Part shown: positions 33,195 through 41,724 of the stretch, one piece after another | How positions within the stretch are numbered: position 1 is the first letter of the stretch | Layout: every line of letters starts with the position of its first letter | Source: an uncultured Prevotellaceae bacterium | Lineage (GTDB): Bacteria > Bacteroidota > Bacteroidia > Bacteroidales > Bacteroidaceae | Length of the DNA: 64,000 nt | Direction of reading: 5' to 3' | Assembly (NCBI GenBank): GCA_900316265.1 | Contig: ONCH01000004.1 | Span: 62,001 to 126,000 of the forward strand | Translations under genes and position numbers: made by a program | The notes under the pieces: generated by a model | Databases searched by the model: none | Told to the model about the DNA's origin: nothing | What the model saw: the letters and a program-made list of their open reading frames with translations, nothing else

Positions 33195-34710
33195 CTTTGG
33201 CTCCTGCGGGGAAAGTACCGCATACCAGTTCATTGAGGTACACTTCTAGATTGGTGTATTTGGCAGTCAGGTTGTAGGCGCTGGGTTTGAAGTCGCTGAT
33301 GGATTTGTCAGTTACACCTATTGCTCTCATCTGCTCCACTTCCCATTCGTCAGGTATGCCATCTTTGTCCGTATCAGTAATTGCGGTGCCAGTATCAAAA
33401 GTGGGGTAGCCTGGCGTGTCACTAACAGCATTGATAAGTCTGCCTGTACCATTCTTGACGTCGTTGGTAATTCGCAAGTCGACTGCATCGCGCTTCAGTG
33501 AGGCACCGGCATAGGTCAGCACCGTATTATAGGCATTGTCTGACGATTCTATAAATGAAACTGTTGCCAGTCCTTCTGTCCAACGGCTGCTTAGTTCGGT
33601 CATTGATTTTGTATCACGGGTTTCTTTCGAATCTTTGTGAATATTGTCCCATGTAGCTGCTGTACCATTAACCATGTTATCCTCAACAAATAGCTTGGCT
33701 GGGTAGGCGGTCTTTCCAGACAGACCAACATACTTGTTGCAGTTTTCGCAGAGAGAGGTCAGTTGCATCAATCGCTTCTTACTCCCACTGCTGGTGCTGG
33801 AACCTGCCTTGTAGCAGTTACCAATCATATTAATATGGAACAAGTTGGACTCTGAGGCAGTCTCGCCACCATAGGTGCTATTTCCGCCCCAGTTATAGAC
33901 TACATTATTAATATAGTCGATTGGTCCAAGAAACTCATGGCCGACATATTGGTGGTCGAAGCGTGGGTTACGTGAGTCGTGGTGTGCCAGCAGGTTATGG
34001 TGGTAGGCTGCGTTTCTGCCACCCCAGATGCCACCATAGCCGTGGTTCCCTTTGCTATGACCCGAAAGTTTAAGACTCTCAGAGATGATGCAGTACTGCA
34101 TGGTGAAGTTCTCAACACGTGAGAAGGAAGCGCATTCGTCCGTACTCCACGATACTGAACAGTGGTCGATGATGATGTTCTTACCACCCTTGCCACCCAG
34201 CGCATCGCCATCGTCAGCATCGAAATTGCTCTTATCAATGTTTTGGTCACCCATGCGGAAACGCAGGTAGCGCAGAATAATGTTGCTACCACTGATATAG
34301 ACAGGATAGCCCGCAATGGTAATGCCGTCGCCAGGTGCTGACTGTCCAGCAATGGTGATGTCCGACTTGTTGATGTTCAATCGGCTCTGTAGATCAATCT
34401 TTCCTGCGATAGCAAAGACGATGGTGCGCTTGCCGCTACTGATAGCTGCCCGTAACGTGCCTGGTTGATTGTCATCGGCCAGACTGGTAACAATATATAC
34501 ATCACGCTCGGCACCACCTGTGGCGATGGTACTGGCACCACCGTCTGCACCAGGGAATGCCAACACACGTGCTGGGGTGTAATTCTTTAACGTTGCGGAC
34601 TTCGGAGTGTTGCTGTCAGGAGAATTGCCATTGTCGTCACTTCCTCCACATGCTGTCAGTGGTAGCAGTGTTGTAAGTAGCAGAAGTAATTTGCGTAAAT
34701 TTTTGTTCAT
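33178..34710 (-). CDS. Lipoprotein pectate lyase (PL1-like)
   Basis: The start is the ATG at 34708-34710, which gives a lipoprotein signal ending at Cys21 (LPLTACGG); the longer frame is rejected. The 510-aa protein has a right-handed beta-helix over about 60-430 with VLAFPGADGGAS, IIIDHCSVSWSTDE, GGIWGGRNAAYHHNLLAHHDSRNPR and YINNVVYNWG, matching PL1 lyases that cut polygalacturonate by beta-elimination. Near the end a Ca-binding-like DTDKDGIPDEWEVEQM repeat occurs. It should be exported and lipid-anchored. It is the distal gene of the susC operon, 79 bp after the DUF5123 gene with a hairpin between. Confidence 0.85.
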   Translation of the reverse strand: MNKNLRKLLLLLTTLLPLTACGGSDDNGNSPDSNTPKSATLKNYTPARVLAFPGADGGASTIATGGAERDVYIVTSLADDNQPGTLRAAISSGKRTIVFAIAGKIDLQSRLNINKSDITIAGQSAPGDGITIAGYPVYISGSNIILRYLRFRMGDQNIDKSNFDADDGDALGGKGGKNIIIDHCSVSWSTDECASFSRVENFTMQYCIISESLKLSGHSKGNHGYGGIWGGRNAAYHHNLLAHHDSRNPRFDHQYVGHEFLGPIDYINNVVYNWGGNSTYGGETASESNLFHINMIGNCYKAGSSTSSGSKKRLMQLTSLCENCNKYVGLSGKTAYPAKLFVEDNMVNGTAATWDNIHKDSKETRDTKSMTELSSRWTEGLATVSFIESSDNAYNTVLTYAGASLKRDAVDLRITNDVKNGTGRLINAVSDTPGYPTFDTGTAITDTDKDGIPDEWEVEQMRAIGVTDKSISDFKPSAYNLTAKYTNLEVYLNELVCGTFPAGAKATETR

Positions 34711-34731
34711 TAGTCGTTTGTCACTTGACAG

Positions 34732-34760
34732 TAATGGGATGACATGATGCCATCCCATTA
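34732..34760 (-). promoter_or_regulatory. Intercistronic hairpin upstream of the PL1 gene
   Basis: TAATGGGATG (34732-34741) and CATCCCATTA (34751-34760) form a 10-bp stem with a 9-nt loop and no T-run. It may protect the upstream susCD message or uncouple expression of the lyase. Confidence 0.5.
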
Positions 34761-34789
34761 CATTGTTTATTGAGTATAATGCTATAATC

Positions 34790-36424
34790 TTACTTAATCC
34801 AGCGTGGGTCACCAGCCTCCTTGTCCTTGGCCTTGCCACTGACGGTGAAGTCACCGGTCTCAGCATTTGCGAACGGATCGTCGGTCAGCTCTGTACCATT
34901 CTCATCATAGAATCTGATGGTCACAGCACCGTCTTTCTGCTCAGCATTGTCGCCAGCTTTCACGAGGTTCTTAGTGTTGTAGTAGCAGTTGTTGCTGAAC
35001 GTAGGTACAGCAGTGTTCTTCTGCTCACTGAAACCGCGCTTGTTGACGAATCCGGATACGATGTTGTTTGTCCAGTTGATGGTGTTACCAGCAAAGCGGA
35101 CATAGAGCAGACGATAGTTGGCATCACCATTACCGACATTGTGCAATGTGCAGTGGTCAATAGTGATAACTGGCGTAGCGGGAATCGACGAAGATTTGTC
35201 ATCCATACGGATGAAGTCACGTGATGCAGCGCTCTCATAGATAGTACTATTGGTGAGCTTGAACTCATTGTATCCACCAGCACGGCAGTCGAACATGTCA
35301 CCACCTGAGCACTCGATATGGTGAATCAGACAGTTGTCGATGATGATGCTGTTCACCAGCACGGCATTATTGATGTAGAAGAAGCCCTTCGTGAAGTTCT
35401 TGATCTCACTACCGGTAATCGTCAAGTGATCAACAGCTGTCTCATCCTTGAAGATGAAGGCCTGATCGCCAGAACCACCTTCGCCATCGATGATAAGACC
35501 CTTAATCTCCAAGCTTGCGCCTTCAGTAATCTGGAAGTTGCAGCCTTTCAGGATAGCACCATTGTTGGCAGCCAGAATGGTATTTTTCGAAATCTTGAGA
35601 GAGGTGATGGGGTCACCAGAGTCGTTGGTGCCTGCGGTGTAAACAGCATTGTCAACCAGCATGACGGTCTCGCCGTCGGAAGCATTGTTGATGGCATCCT
35701 GCAGTTTGTCAGTAACTGATACTGGTGTGTAGTTAGGCAGGGTGGTCACCTCAATCTTACCACGTTCCTTGTCACCATTGTAGAGATAGAAGGTGTAGGT
35801 GCTCTCCATATTCAGACCGTCAATGGTAGCTGAACCGGCAGCAATTTCCTCAGCTGTCAGCGTGTGGCTCTGCAGCTCTTCGCCGCTCTTGACAACAGCG
35901 ATGCGTGTTGCCTCGATGCCAGCAGGCCAGGTCAGCCTAACCCATGTCTTACCGATGTCGGATGTAGAAGGAGTCTGCAGAACTTGCTCCTTACCAGTCT
36001 CGAAGGTTGTTGCCGACCAATTGGACTCCTTGTTGCTGCCTTCTGCCTTCAGACGTACAGAGTAGGTGGTTTCGCCCATCAGTCCGTCAATGGTATAGCT
36101 GCACTCATAGTATGACTTCTTAGAGGTGCTCTCGTCGTTAATCTGGTCAGCGGTAGGCTTTTTAACCAGCGGAGTACCCTGGAAAGTCATATTTGGGTCA
36201 TCTGCATACAACTCAATCGTATATGACTCTGCCTTAGAGATAGTGGTCCACAACAGCTTGACGCTGGTCTTGTTTTGAACCTTAGCTTCCAGTTCTGTGG
36301 GGCTGAACAGCTTGTTGAACTCTACCGATGTGACGGGCTCGTCGGGGTCAGAGCAAGCGGCCATTCCTACAAGGACAAGGCCTTCAGCTATCAGCAATGA
36401 TATTTTATTGAATATCTTTTTCAT
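34790..36424 (-). CDS. DUF4957/DUF5123 surface lipoprotein with Fn3-like domains
   Basis: This 544-aa lipoprotein (Cys24 in MAACSDPDE) has two N-terminal fibronectin-III-like domains (about 45-130 and 140-230), then a beta-helix region rich in parallel-strand repeats (ILAANNGAILKGCNFQITEGASLEIKG, TNSTIYESAASRDFI). This layout matches the DUF4957-DUF5123 proteins that follow SusCD in pectin loci. A surface glycan-binding role (SusE/F position) is likely, and a lyase-like activity cannot be excluded because the beta-helix resembles PL folds. It lies 21 bp after susD. Confidence 0.8.
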   Translation of the reverse strand: MKKIFNKISLLIAEGLVLVGMAACSDPDEPVTSVEFNKLFSPTELEAKVQNKTSVKLLWTTISKAESYTIELYADDPNMTFQGTPLVKKPTADQINDESTSKKSYYECSYTIDGLMGETTYSVRLKAEGSNKESNWSATTFETGKEQVLQTPSTSDIGKTWVRLTWPAGIEATRIAVVKSGEELQSHTLTAEEIAAGSATIDGLNMESTYTFYLYNGDKERGKIEVTTLPNYTPVSVTDKLQDAINNASDGETVMLVDNAVYTAGTNDSGDPITSLKISKNTILAANNGAILKGCNFQITEGASLEIKGLIIDGEGGSGDQAFIFKDETAVDHLTITGSEIKNFTKGFFYINNAVLVNSIIIDNCLIHHIECSGGDMFDCRAGGYNEFKLTNSTIYESAASRDFIRMDDKSSSIPATPVITIDHCTLHNVGNGDANYRLLYVRFAGNTINWTNNIVSGFVNKRGFSEQKNTAVPTFSNNCYYNTKNLVKAGDNAEQKDGAVTIRFYDENGTELTDDPFANAETGDFTVSGKAKDKEAGDPRWIK

Positions 36425-36445
36425 ATTGTTTATGCGTTTAGTAGA

Positions 36446-38296
36446 TTAATATCCGTAGTCGTTAACCAGTGTGCCGTTGCTAGTGCTGATGAACTCAGCC
36501 CAGATAGGCCAGAACATGTGGCTGTTGGGATCGCCGAGGAACAACTTGTTAATCATGTTCGTGATCTTCTTGTCGTTGTCAGACGTACCAGTTCCGTCGA
36601 GGCAGAACAGACGAGAGTTATCTGTATAGCCGGCTGCACCAATAGTATCGTCATCTCCGTCCTCCAGACCATAGACTGTGTAAGCATCGGCATCAGTGTC
36701 GGCAGCATCCAGACCTACGTTATAGTAAATCTTCTGTGGGTATGTGGCATAGGCACCAGTGCGGTTAGCCAGGTCGTTCATCTTCTGCTTGGTCTCAGTG
36801 AGCTTCTCGGTCAACTTACCCCAGCGCATGAGGTCAACCTTACGGATACCCTCACCGGCAAACTCGAACTTACGCTGGTCCTCAATGGTCAGCTGGAAGG
36901 CATCCTTTGAAGCACCGGCCTGAGCCAGGATAGTAGAAACCTTGGCAGCAGGATAAGCACGGTCGAGAATGGGCTTCAGATACTGAGCCGCATTGGCAGG
37001 ACCATTGAGCTGATTCTCAGCCTCGGCAGCCATCATCAGGATATCAGCATAACGCATAACTTGATAGTTGATACCGTCGTCGTTGGTAGAAGTTACCACG
37101 CGGCTCATCCACTCGTAACGCAGCTTACCAAAGCTCCAGCCACCACCGGATGCACCAGAGATGGTCTTCTTGCCACCCTTCCACTGGTAGGGAATACAGG
37201 TAATATTACGACGGGCATCGTCCTTGTCGAAATCGTACCACAGTGTAGGAGTAGGACCGTTGACGCCACCCTTGGCCTGCTTGGTCCAAGCGTCGGTGTC
37301 GCTATGCTTCACACCCCATGTGTAGAGTACACGACCACGACCCTCAGAGAATGGAATCTCGAAGAGTGACTCCTGTCCGGCAGTGGTAACCTCTTTACAC
37401 AGATTACGGAAATTGGTATCGAAGGTTGCGCCTAATTTGTTGACACCAGCGTCGATAATGCTCTTACACTCGGCAAAAGCAATCTGATACATCTGCTGAC
37501 GTTCAGCGCCATCGCTCAAGTTGTCACGCAGTACAGAGTTGACGTGGTCACCCTCAGCAGCAGGCCACTGTGATTTACCAGCCAGGAACAGGGCTACACG
37601 GGCACGAAGACCCTTGGCAAAAGACTTGCTGACACGCTCTGTAGAAACAGTGTACTTATTCTCGTTGGGCCATCCCAGATACTTCTCAGCCTCCAACAGG
37701 TCAGCCAACAGCTTCTTCAGAATAGTAACGCGGTCGGTCTTGGGAACATAGATAGTCTCAGCAGCGATAGGCTCGAAGCGATAGGGAACGTCACCCCATG
37801 CTTTCACCAAGTCGAAATAAATCATAGCACGCAGCGTGAGCAACTCACCATAGAGCTGTCCCATGTTCTTGTTGTTTGCATCGTCAATGTTGCCGTATTC
37901 CTTTATAGAAGTGATGGCCTTGTTAGCACGCTCAACACCCTCATAGAGCTTTGCCCATGCATTAGTTGAGTTGTTCATATAGCTATTGTTGGGCTTTGCA
38001 GAGTAAACGGCCAACGAAGCCTCCTTATCGGTTGAGGCATCTGCCACACCACCATAGTTATTGAAGATTTCGCAGTCGGTATTGGTGCCGAAATAAGGGA
38101 TGAAACGGCCGCGGTAAGAGTTAGTCTCACCAAACGACTGGTGCAATCCCATGACAGCAGCGTCAGCCAGGATTTCTGTAGAGAAGATAACATCCTCGCT
38201 CATGGACGACTTGTTTGGAGCATCCAAGGCATCGCTGCAAGAAGTCATGATGCCTCCCAGAGCAATGAAACCTAATAGATATTTATATTTGTTCAT
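36446..38296 (-). CDS. susD: SusD/RagB family nutrient-binding lipoprotein
   Basis: The start is taken at Met6 of the longest frame (ATG 38294-38296), placing lipobox Cys20 correctly (GIMTSCSD). The protein is 616 aa with SusD landmarks: NNSTNAWAKLYEGVERANKAI, LLTLRAMIYFDLVKAWGDVPY, LRARVALFLAGKS, a C-terminal YADILMMAAEAEN and RKFEFAGEGIRKVDLMRWGKL. SusD lids the SusC channel and captures oligosaccharide, here presumably pectin fragments. The gene is 27 bp downstream of susC. Confidence 0.95.
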   Translation of the reverse strand: MNKYKYLLGFIALGGIMTSCSDALDAPNKSSMSEDVIFSTEILADAAVMGLHQSFGETNSYRGRFIPYFGTNTDCEIFNNYGGVADASTDKEASLAVYSAKPNNSYMNNSTNAWAKLYEGVERANKAITSIKEYGNIDDANNKNMGQLYGELLTLRAMIYFDLVKAWGDVPYRFEPIAAETIYVPKTDRVTILKKLLADLLEAEKYLGWPNENKYTVSTERVSKSFAKGLRARVALFLAGKSQWPAAEGDHVNSVLRDNLSDGAERQQMYQIAFAECKSIIDAGVNKLGATFDTNFRNLCKEVTTAGQESLFEIPFSEGRGRVLYTWGVKHSDTDAWTKQAKGGVNGPTPTLWYDFDKDDARRNITCIPYQWKGGKKTISGASGGGWSFGKLRYEWMSRVVTSTNDDGINYQVMRYADILMMAAEAENQLNGPANAAQYLKPILDRAYPAAKVSTILAQAGASKDAFQLTIEDQRKFEFAGEGIRKVDLMRWGKLTEKLTETKQKMNDLANRTGAYATYPQKIYYNVGLDAADTDADAYTVYGLEDGDDDTIGAAGYTDNSRLFCLDGTGTSDNDKKITNMINKLFLGDPNSHMFWPIWAEFISTSNGTLVNDYGY

Positions 38297-38323
38297 AATT
38301 GTATGTCTCAATTAATTTTGATA

Positions 38324-41300
38324 TTAGAAATTCACATTCAGACCAACAACAAACTGACGGCTCTTTGGATAGGCTGAGAAATCTACGCCTGGAGTCATGT
38401 TGGTTTTGCGAACAGAAGAAACCTCTGGGTCAGAACCACTATAGTTGGTCAGACAGAACACATTGTAACAGGTAGCATAAATGCGCAGCGAGTTGATGTA
38501 TGCCTTCTTGGTCAGAGCCTTGGGCAGGGTGTAACCCAGCGTCAGCGTTGCCAGACGGAGGAAAGAAGCCTTCTCTACACCGTAGTCAGTCAAGATGTAC
38601 TTGGTGGTGTAAGGAGTCCACATGGTAGTGTTGGCATTGAGTGCTGCCAGCTCATCGGCACGGTTGAAGTCGAGCATCTCACCTTGAGCGTTGATGTAGG
38701 TCCAACGCTTGCCATCAGCCATCTCGTCGATGAGGTTCCAGTAGGTGTTAAGCTTACCGGTCTGTGTGAACATCAGCTTGTTGGCATTGTAAACATCATT
38801 GCCGATGCTCCAGTTGAAGTTTGCAGCAAGGTCGAAGCCATAAGCACGGGCGTTGATGTTGAAACCACCAGTGCAGGTCGGGTTGGTGTCACCGATAATT
38901 TGGCGGTCAGCAGTAGTAACGTTACCGTCACCGTCAGTATCAGCAATTTTCATCATACCAGGCATTACGGTAGTTCCCAGTACGCCACTGGCATCGGGCA
39001 CACCGTTCTTCAGTACCCACTTGCCGGCAGCCTGAGATGCTGCGATATCGAAATCGCTGACCTCGTAGCGGCCATTGCTGACATAACCGAAGATCTGACC
39101 AATGGGCTGACCGACTCTGATAATGTAGTCGTTCTCAATCTCTGAAGAAGCCCAGTTGGTCTGCATCTCCTTGTTGATGATTTCGTCAACGCCACCCAGT
39201 GAAACAATCTCGTTCTTGTTGAACGATACGTTGGCACCGATGCTCAGACCATAATTCTTCTTGTCGATAACATTCCAGTTCAGTGATACTTCAAAACCGT
39301 TGTTCTTGGTCTCACCGACGTTACGATACTGGAAGTCGTAGCCAGTACCGGCAGTACCATACTGGAGGAGCAGGTCCTTGGTGTTGTTCCAGTAGAGTTC
39401 GACAGAACCGTTCAGCTTGCCACCAAACAGTACATAGTCCAAACCGAGGTTACGGGTGATGGTGGTCTCCCACTTCAGGTCGGGGTTGCTCATCACCTTG
39501 GTGGGTGCCCAGTAAGAAGAGTAACCGTTAATCCAGCTGGTAGCCTTGGCCTCATACTCCTGAGCCAGCGATACACCAGAAGGAATGTTGTTGTTACCGG
39601 CAGTACCATAGCTGAAGCGCAGCTTCAAATCGTCGAGCCACTTCTCAGTGCTCTTCATGAAAGGCTCAGAAGATACACGCCAAGCCAGCGCTATTGAGGG
39701 GAAGTAACCCCAACGGTTGCCCTCTGTGAACTTCGAGCTGCCATCGGCACGGAATGTGGCTGTAATCAGGTACTTGCTGTCGAAGTCATAGTTGACACGA
39801 CCGAAGTATGACAACAGCTTGTCGTCGGGATAATAGTAGTCGGTAATCTCAAACGGTGAACCCTGAGTCGTCAGGTTCCAGCAGTCCTCAGCAGTGAAAT
39901 TGTCGGGGAAACCGTGAGCCACATTGGTCAGCAGCTCGTTCTTCTGGATGACATATTCCTGACCAATCAATGCATTCAGGTGGTGTGGGCTGTTTTTGCC
40001 AAGCAACTGCTTGAAGTCGTAGTTCAGCGTATTGGTGTTGCGGAACTTCGAGCGGTTCTGCTTGGTCAGCTCAATAGCGGGATGATTCTGGTTCTCACCG
40101 CTGGGTACATTTTGAATATAATAGGTAGAAAGACCGTAGTATTTCTTAGAGTCGTTGCGATAAATGTCGTAACCGAACTCGGTCTTGAACTTCAGGTTCT
40201 TGATAACCTCCCAAGTGAAAGCACCACCCATGTTCAACTGTATGCGCGACTGACTGCGGGCATTGTCGTTGATAGAAGTGATGGGGCTAATGAAGTTGTT
40301 ACCGGCATCGGTATCCTCGTCATCGCCAGTCAGACCCTTTACGGGGAATGGCGCATACTGCACAGCCAGACGCAGACGCTTGTCGGTATTGTAGGTACTG
40401 CTCTGCTCGTTGGCACCACCACCCTCGACATTGGTCTTCGAGAAACGCATGGTGTAGTCCAATGAAATCTTCTTTGTGGGCTTGTGGTTCAACTTCAAGC
40501 TCAGGTTGTCGCGCTTGAAGCTTGAAGACTTCATGATGGCCTTGTCGTCAATGTGAGCATAGCTGAACGAATACTTCATGGCGTCTGTACCACCAGTGAT
40601 GCTCAAGTTGTGGTTGAAGGTGTGACCGATGCGACCGTAAGCCTGATCCTGCCAGTCGGTGGTCTCAATGTCGTTATACTGATCCAGGTCAGAGAAAGCA
40701 CCGAAGTAGCGGCTGTAGTTCTCAGGCTTGTTTCTCAGCATAAAGTTCTCGTACTGCCACTTGGCATAGTCGCGAGCACCCAGCACGTCGTACTTCTTGG
40801 CCATCTTCTTCCAACTGTAGTAAACGTTGTAGTTGACGCTGACCTTACCTTCCTTACCGCTCTTGGTGGTTACCAGGATAACACCGTTAGCACCACGGCT
40901 ACCGTAGATAGCGGTAGAAGAAGCGTCTTTCAGTACGGTGATGTCCTCGATGTCAGAGGGAGCGATATCACTGATGCTCTCTACGGGGAATCCATCAACA
41001 ATGTACAACGGGTCGTTAGACTGGGTGATAGAACCGCCACCACGAACGCGAATCTTTACTTCTGCATCGGGCGAACCCTCGGTAGTAGTTACCTGCACAC
41101 CGGCCATTTTACCAGTCAGTGCCTCAGAGGCATTGGCAACAGGTACGGCTTGGATGGCATCGCTACCGACCGTGGCTACTGATCCGGTAATATCCTTCTT
41201 GCGGACAGTACCGTAACCGATAGCAACAACTTCTTGCAGAGTGGTAGCATCGTCTTCCAATACTACAGCAATTTCTGACTTACCCTTGGCATTGACAGTC

Positions 41301-41545
41301 TTCGTCTTCATACCGATGTAGCTGATGACGATAGGCTTGCCTGCCGATAGATTGATAGTGAAATTTCCGTCGAAGTCAGTCACACCACCATTGCGCGTAC
41401 CTTGTTCAATAACGCTAGCGCCAATGACTGCCTCGCCCTGAGAGTCTTTCACGTTGACCTTGACGGTCTGTGCACTGATGCTACCTACAAACAGTAGGAA
41501 TGCCAGCAGAAGCGCACTTCGCATACTCTTCATTTTAATAGACAT
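38324..41545 (-). CDS. susC: SusC/RagA TonB-linked outer-membrane transporter
   Basis: This 1073-aa protein has a signal peptide (to about residue 25), an N-terminal carboxypeptidase-regulatory-like domain (about 28-105), a plug with GYGTVRKKDITGSVATV, GVQVTTTEGSPDAEVKIRVRGGGS and DPLYIVDGFPVESI, and a beta barrel ending in QFVVGLNVNF. It imports oligosaccharides with SusD using TonB. First gene of the operon susC-susD-DUF5123-PL1. The promoter -7 TACATTTG lies at 41593-41600 and the shared pectin-locus motif at 41642-41659. Confidence 0.97.
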   Translation of the reverse strand: MSIKMKSMRSALLLAFLLFVGSISAQTVKVNVKDSQGEAVIGASVIEQGTRNGGVTDFDGNFTINLSAGKPIVISYIGMKTKTVNAKGKSEIAVVLEDDATTLQEVVAIGYGTVRKKDITGSVATVGSDAIQAVPVANASEALTGKMAGVQVTTTEGSPDAEVKIRVRGGGSITQSNDPLYIVDGFPVESISDIAPSDIEDITVLKDASSTAIYGSRGANGVILVTTKSGKEGKVSVNYNVYYSWKKMAKKYDVLGARDYAKWQYENFMLRNKPENYSRYFGAFSDLDQYNDIETTDWQDQAYGRIGHTFNHNLSITGGTDAMKYSFSYAHIDDKAIMKSSSFKRDNLSLKLNHKPTKKISLDYTMRFSKTNVEGGGANEQSSTYNTDKRLRLAVQYAPFPVKGLTGDDEDTDAGNNFISPITSINDNARSQSRIQLNMGGAFTWEVIKNLKFKTEFGYDIYRNDSKKYYGLSTYYIQNVPSGENQNHPAIELTKQNRSKFRNTNTLNYDFKQLLGKNSPHHLNALIGQEYVIQKNELLTNVAHGFPDNFTAEDCWNLTTQGSPFEITDYYYPDDKLLSYFGRVNYDFDSKYLITATFRADGSSKFTEGNRWGYFPSIALAWRVSSEPFMKSTEKWLDDLKLRFSYGTAGNNNIPSGVSLAQEYEAKATSWINGYSSYWAPTKVMSNPDLKWETTITRNLGLDYVLFGGKLNGSVELYWNNTKDLLLQYGTAGTGYDFQYRNVGETKNNGFEVSLNWNVIDKKNYGLSIGANVSFNKNEIVSLGGVDEIINKEMQTNWASSEIENDYIIRVGQPIGQIFGYVSNGRYEVSDFDIAASQAAGKWVLKNGVPDASGVLGTTVMPGMMKIADTDGDGNVTTADRQIIGDTNPTCTGGFNINARAYGFDLAANFNWSIGNDVYNANKLMFTQTGKLNTYWNLIDEMADGKRWTYINAQGEMLDFNRADELAALNANTTMWTPYTTKYILTDYGVEKASFLRLATLTLGYTLPKALTKKAYINSLRIYATCYNVFCLTNYSGSDPEVSSVRKTNMTPGVDFSAYPKSRQFVVGLNVNF

Positions 41546-41592
41546 AAATTAGTAGTTTAAATTATTAATTAATAAATTATGTTATTTGGTTG

Positions 41593-41600
41593 CAAATGTA
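41593..41600 (-). promoter_or_regulatory. -7 element of the susC operon
   Basis: TACATTTG on the minus strand, 47 bp upstream of the susC start. The palindromic motif core begins 43 bp further upstream. Confidence 0.6.
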
Positions 41601-41641
41601 CTAAGAAAACTTAACATAACCAAACTGTCGCGGTCTTTTTT

Positions 41642-41659
41642 ATCGTAAACGTTTGCGAT
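41642..41659 (-). promoter_or_regulatory. Pectin-locus operator A
   Basis: ATCGTAAACGTTTGCGAT is an 18-bp palindrome with one mismatched pair. The core CGTAAACGTTTGCG lies 43 bp upstream of the susC -7 element. Related motifs occur before the CE8 gene (45875) and the GH28 gene (51082). The form resembles LacI-family sites, and the position about 50-60 bp before the start suits an activator. Confidence 0.6.
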
Positions 41660-41670
41660 TAATAACACAA

Positions 41671-41706
41671 AAAGAAGGCGGACATTTGCTGTGTCCGCCC
41701 TCTTTT
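41671..41706 (-). terminator. Terminator of the CE8 gene
   Basis: Read on the minus strand, AAAAGAGGGCGGACA pairs with TGTCCGCCTTCTTTT (15 bp, one G-U), loop about 7 nt, ending in five T. It is nearly symmetric, and by position it ends the CE8 gene just before operator A. Confidence 0.8.
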
Positions 41707-41724
41707 ATTAATAGGTGTATCTAC

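Noticed and set aside
33178-34866. Longer pectate lyase start at 34866
   Set aside because: It would put a lipoprotein signal 52 residues inside the protein and run through the intercistronic hairpin into the neighbouring gene.
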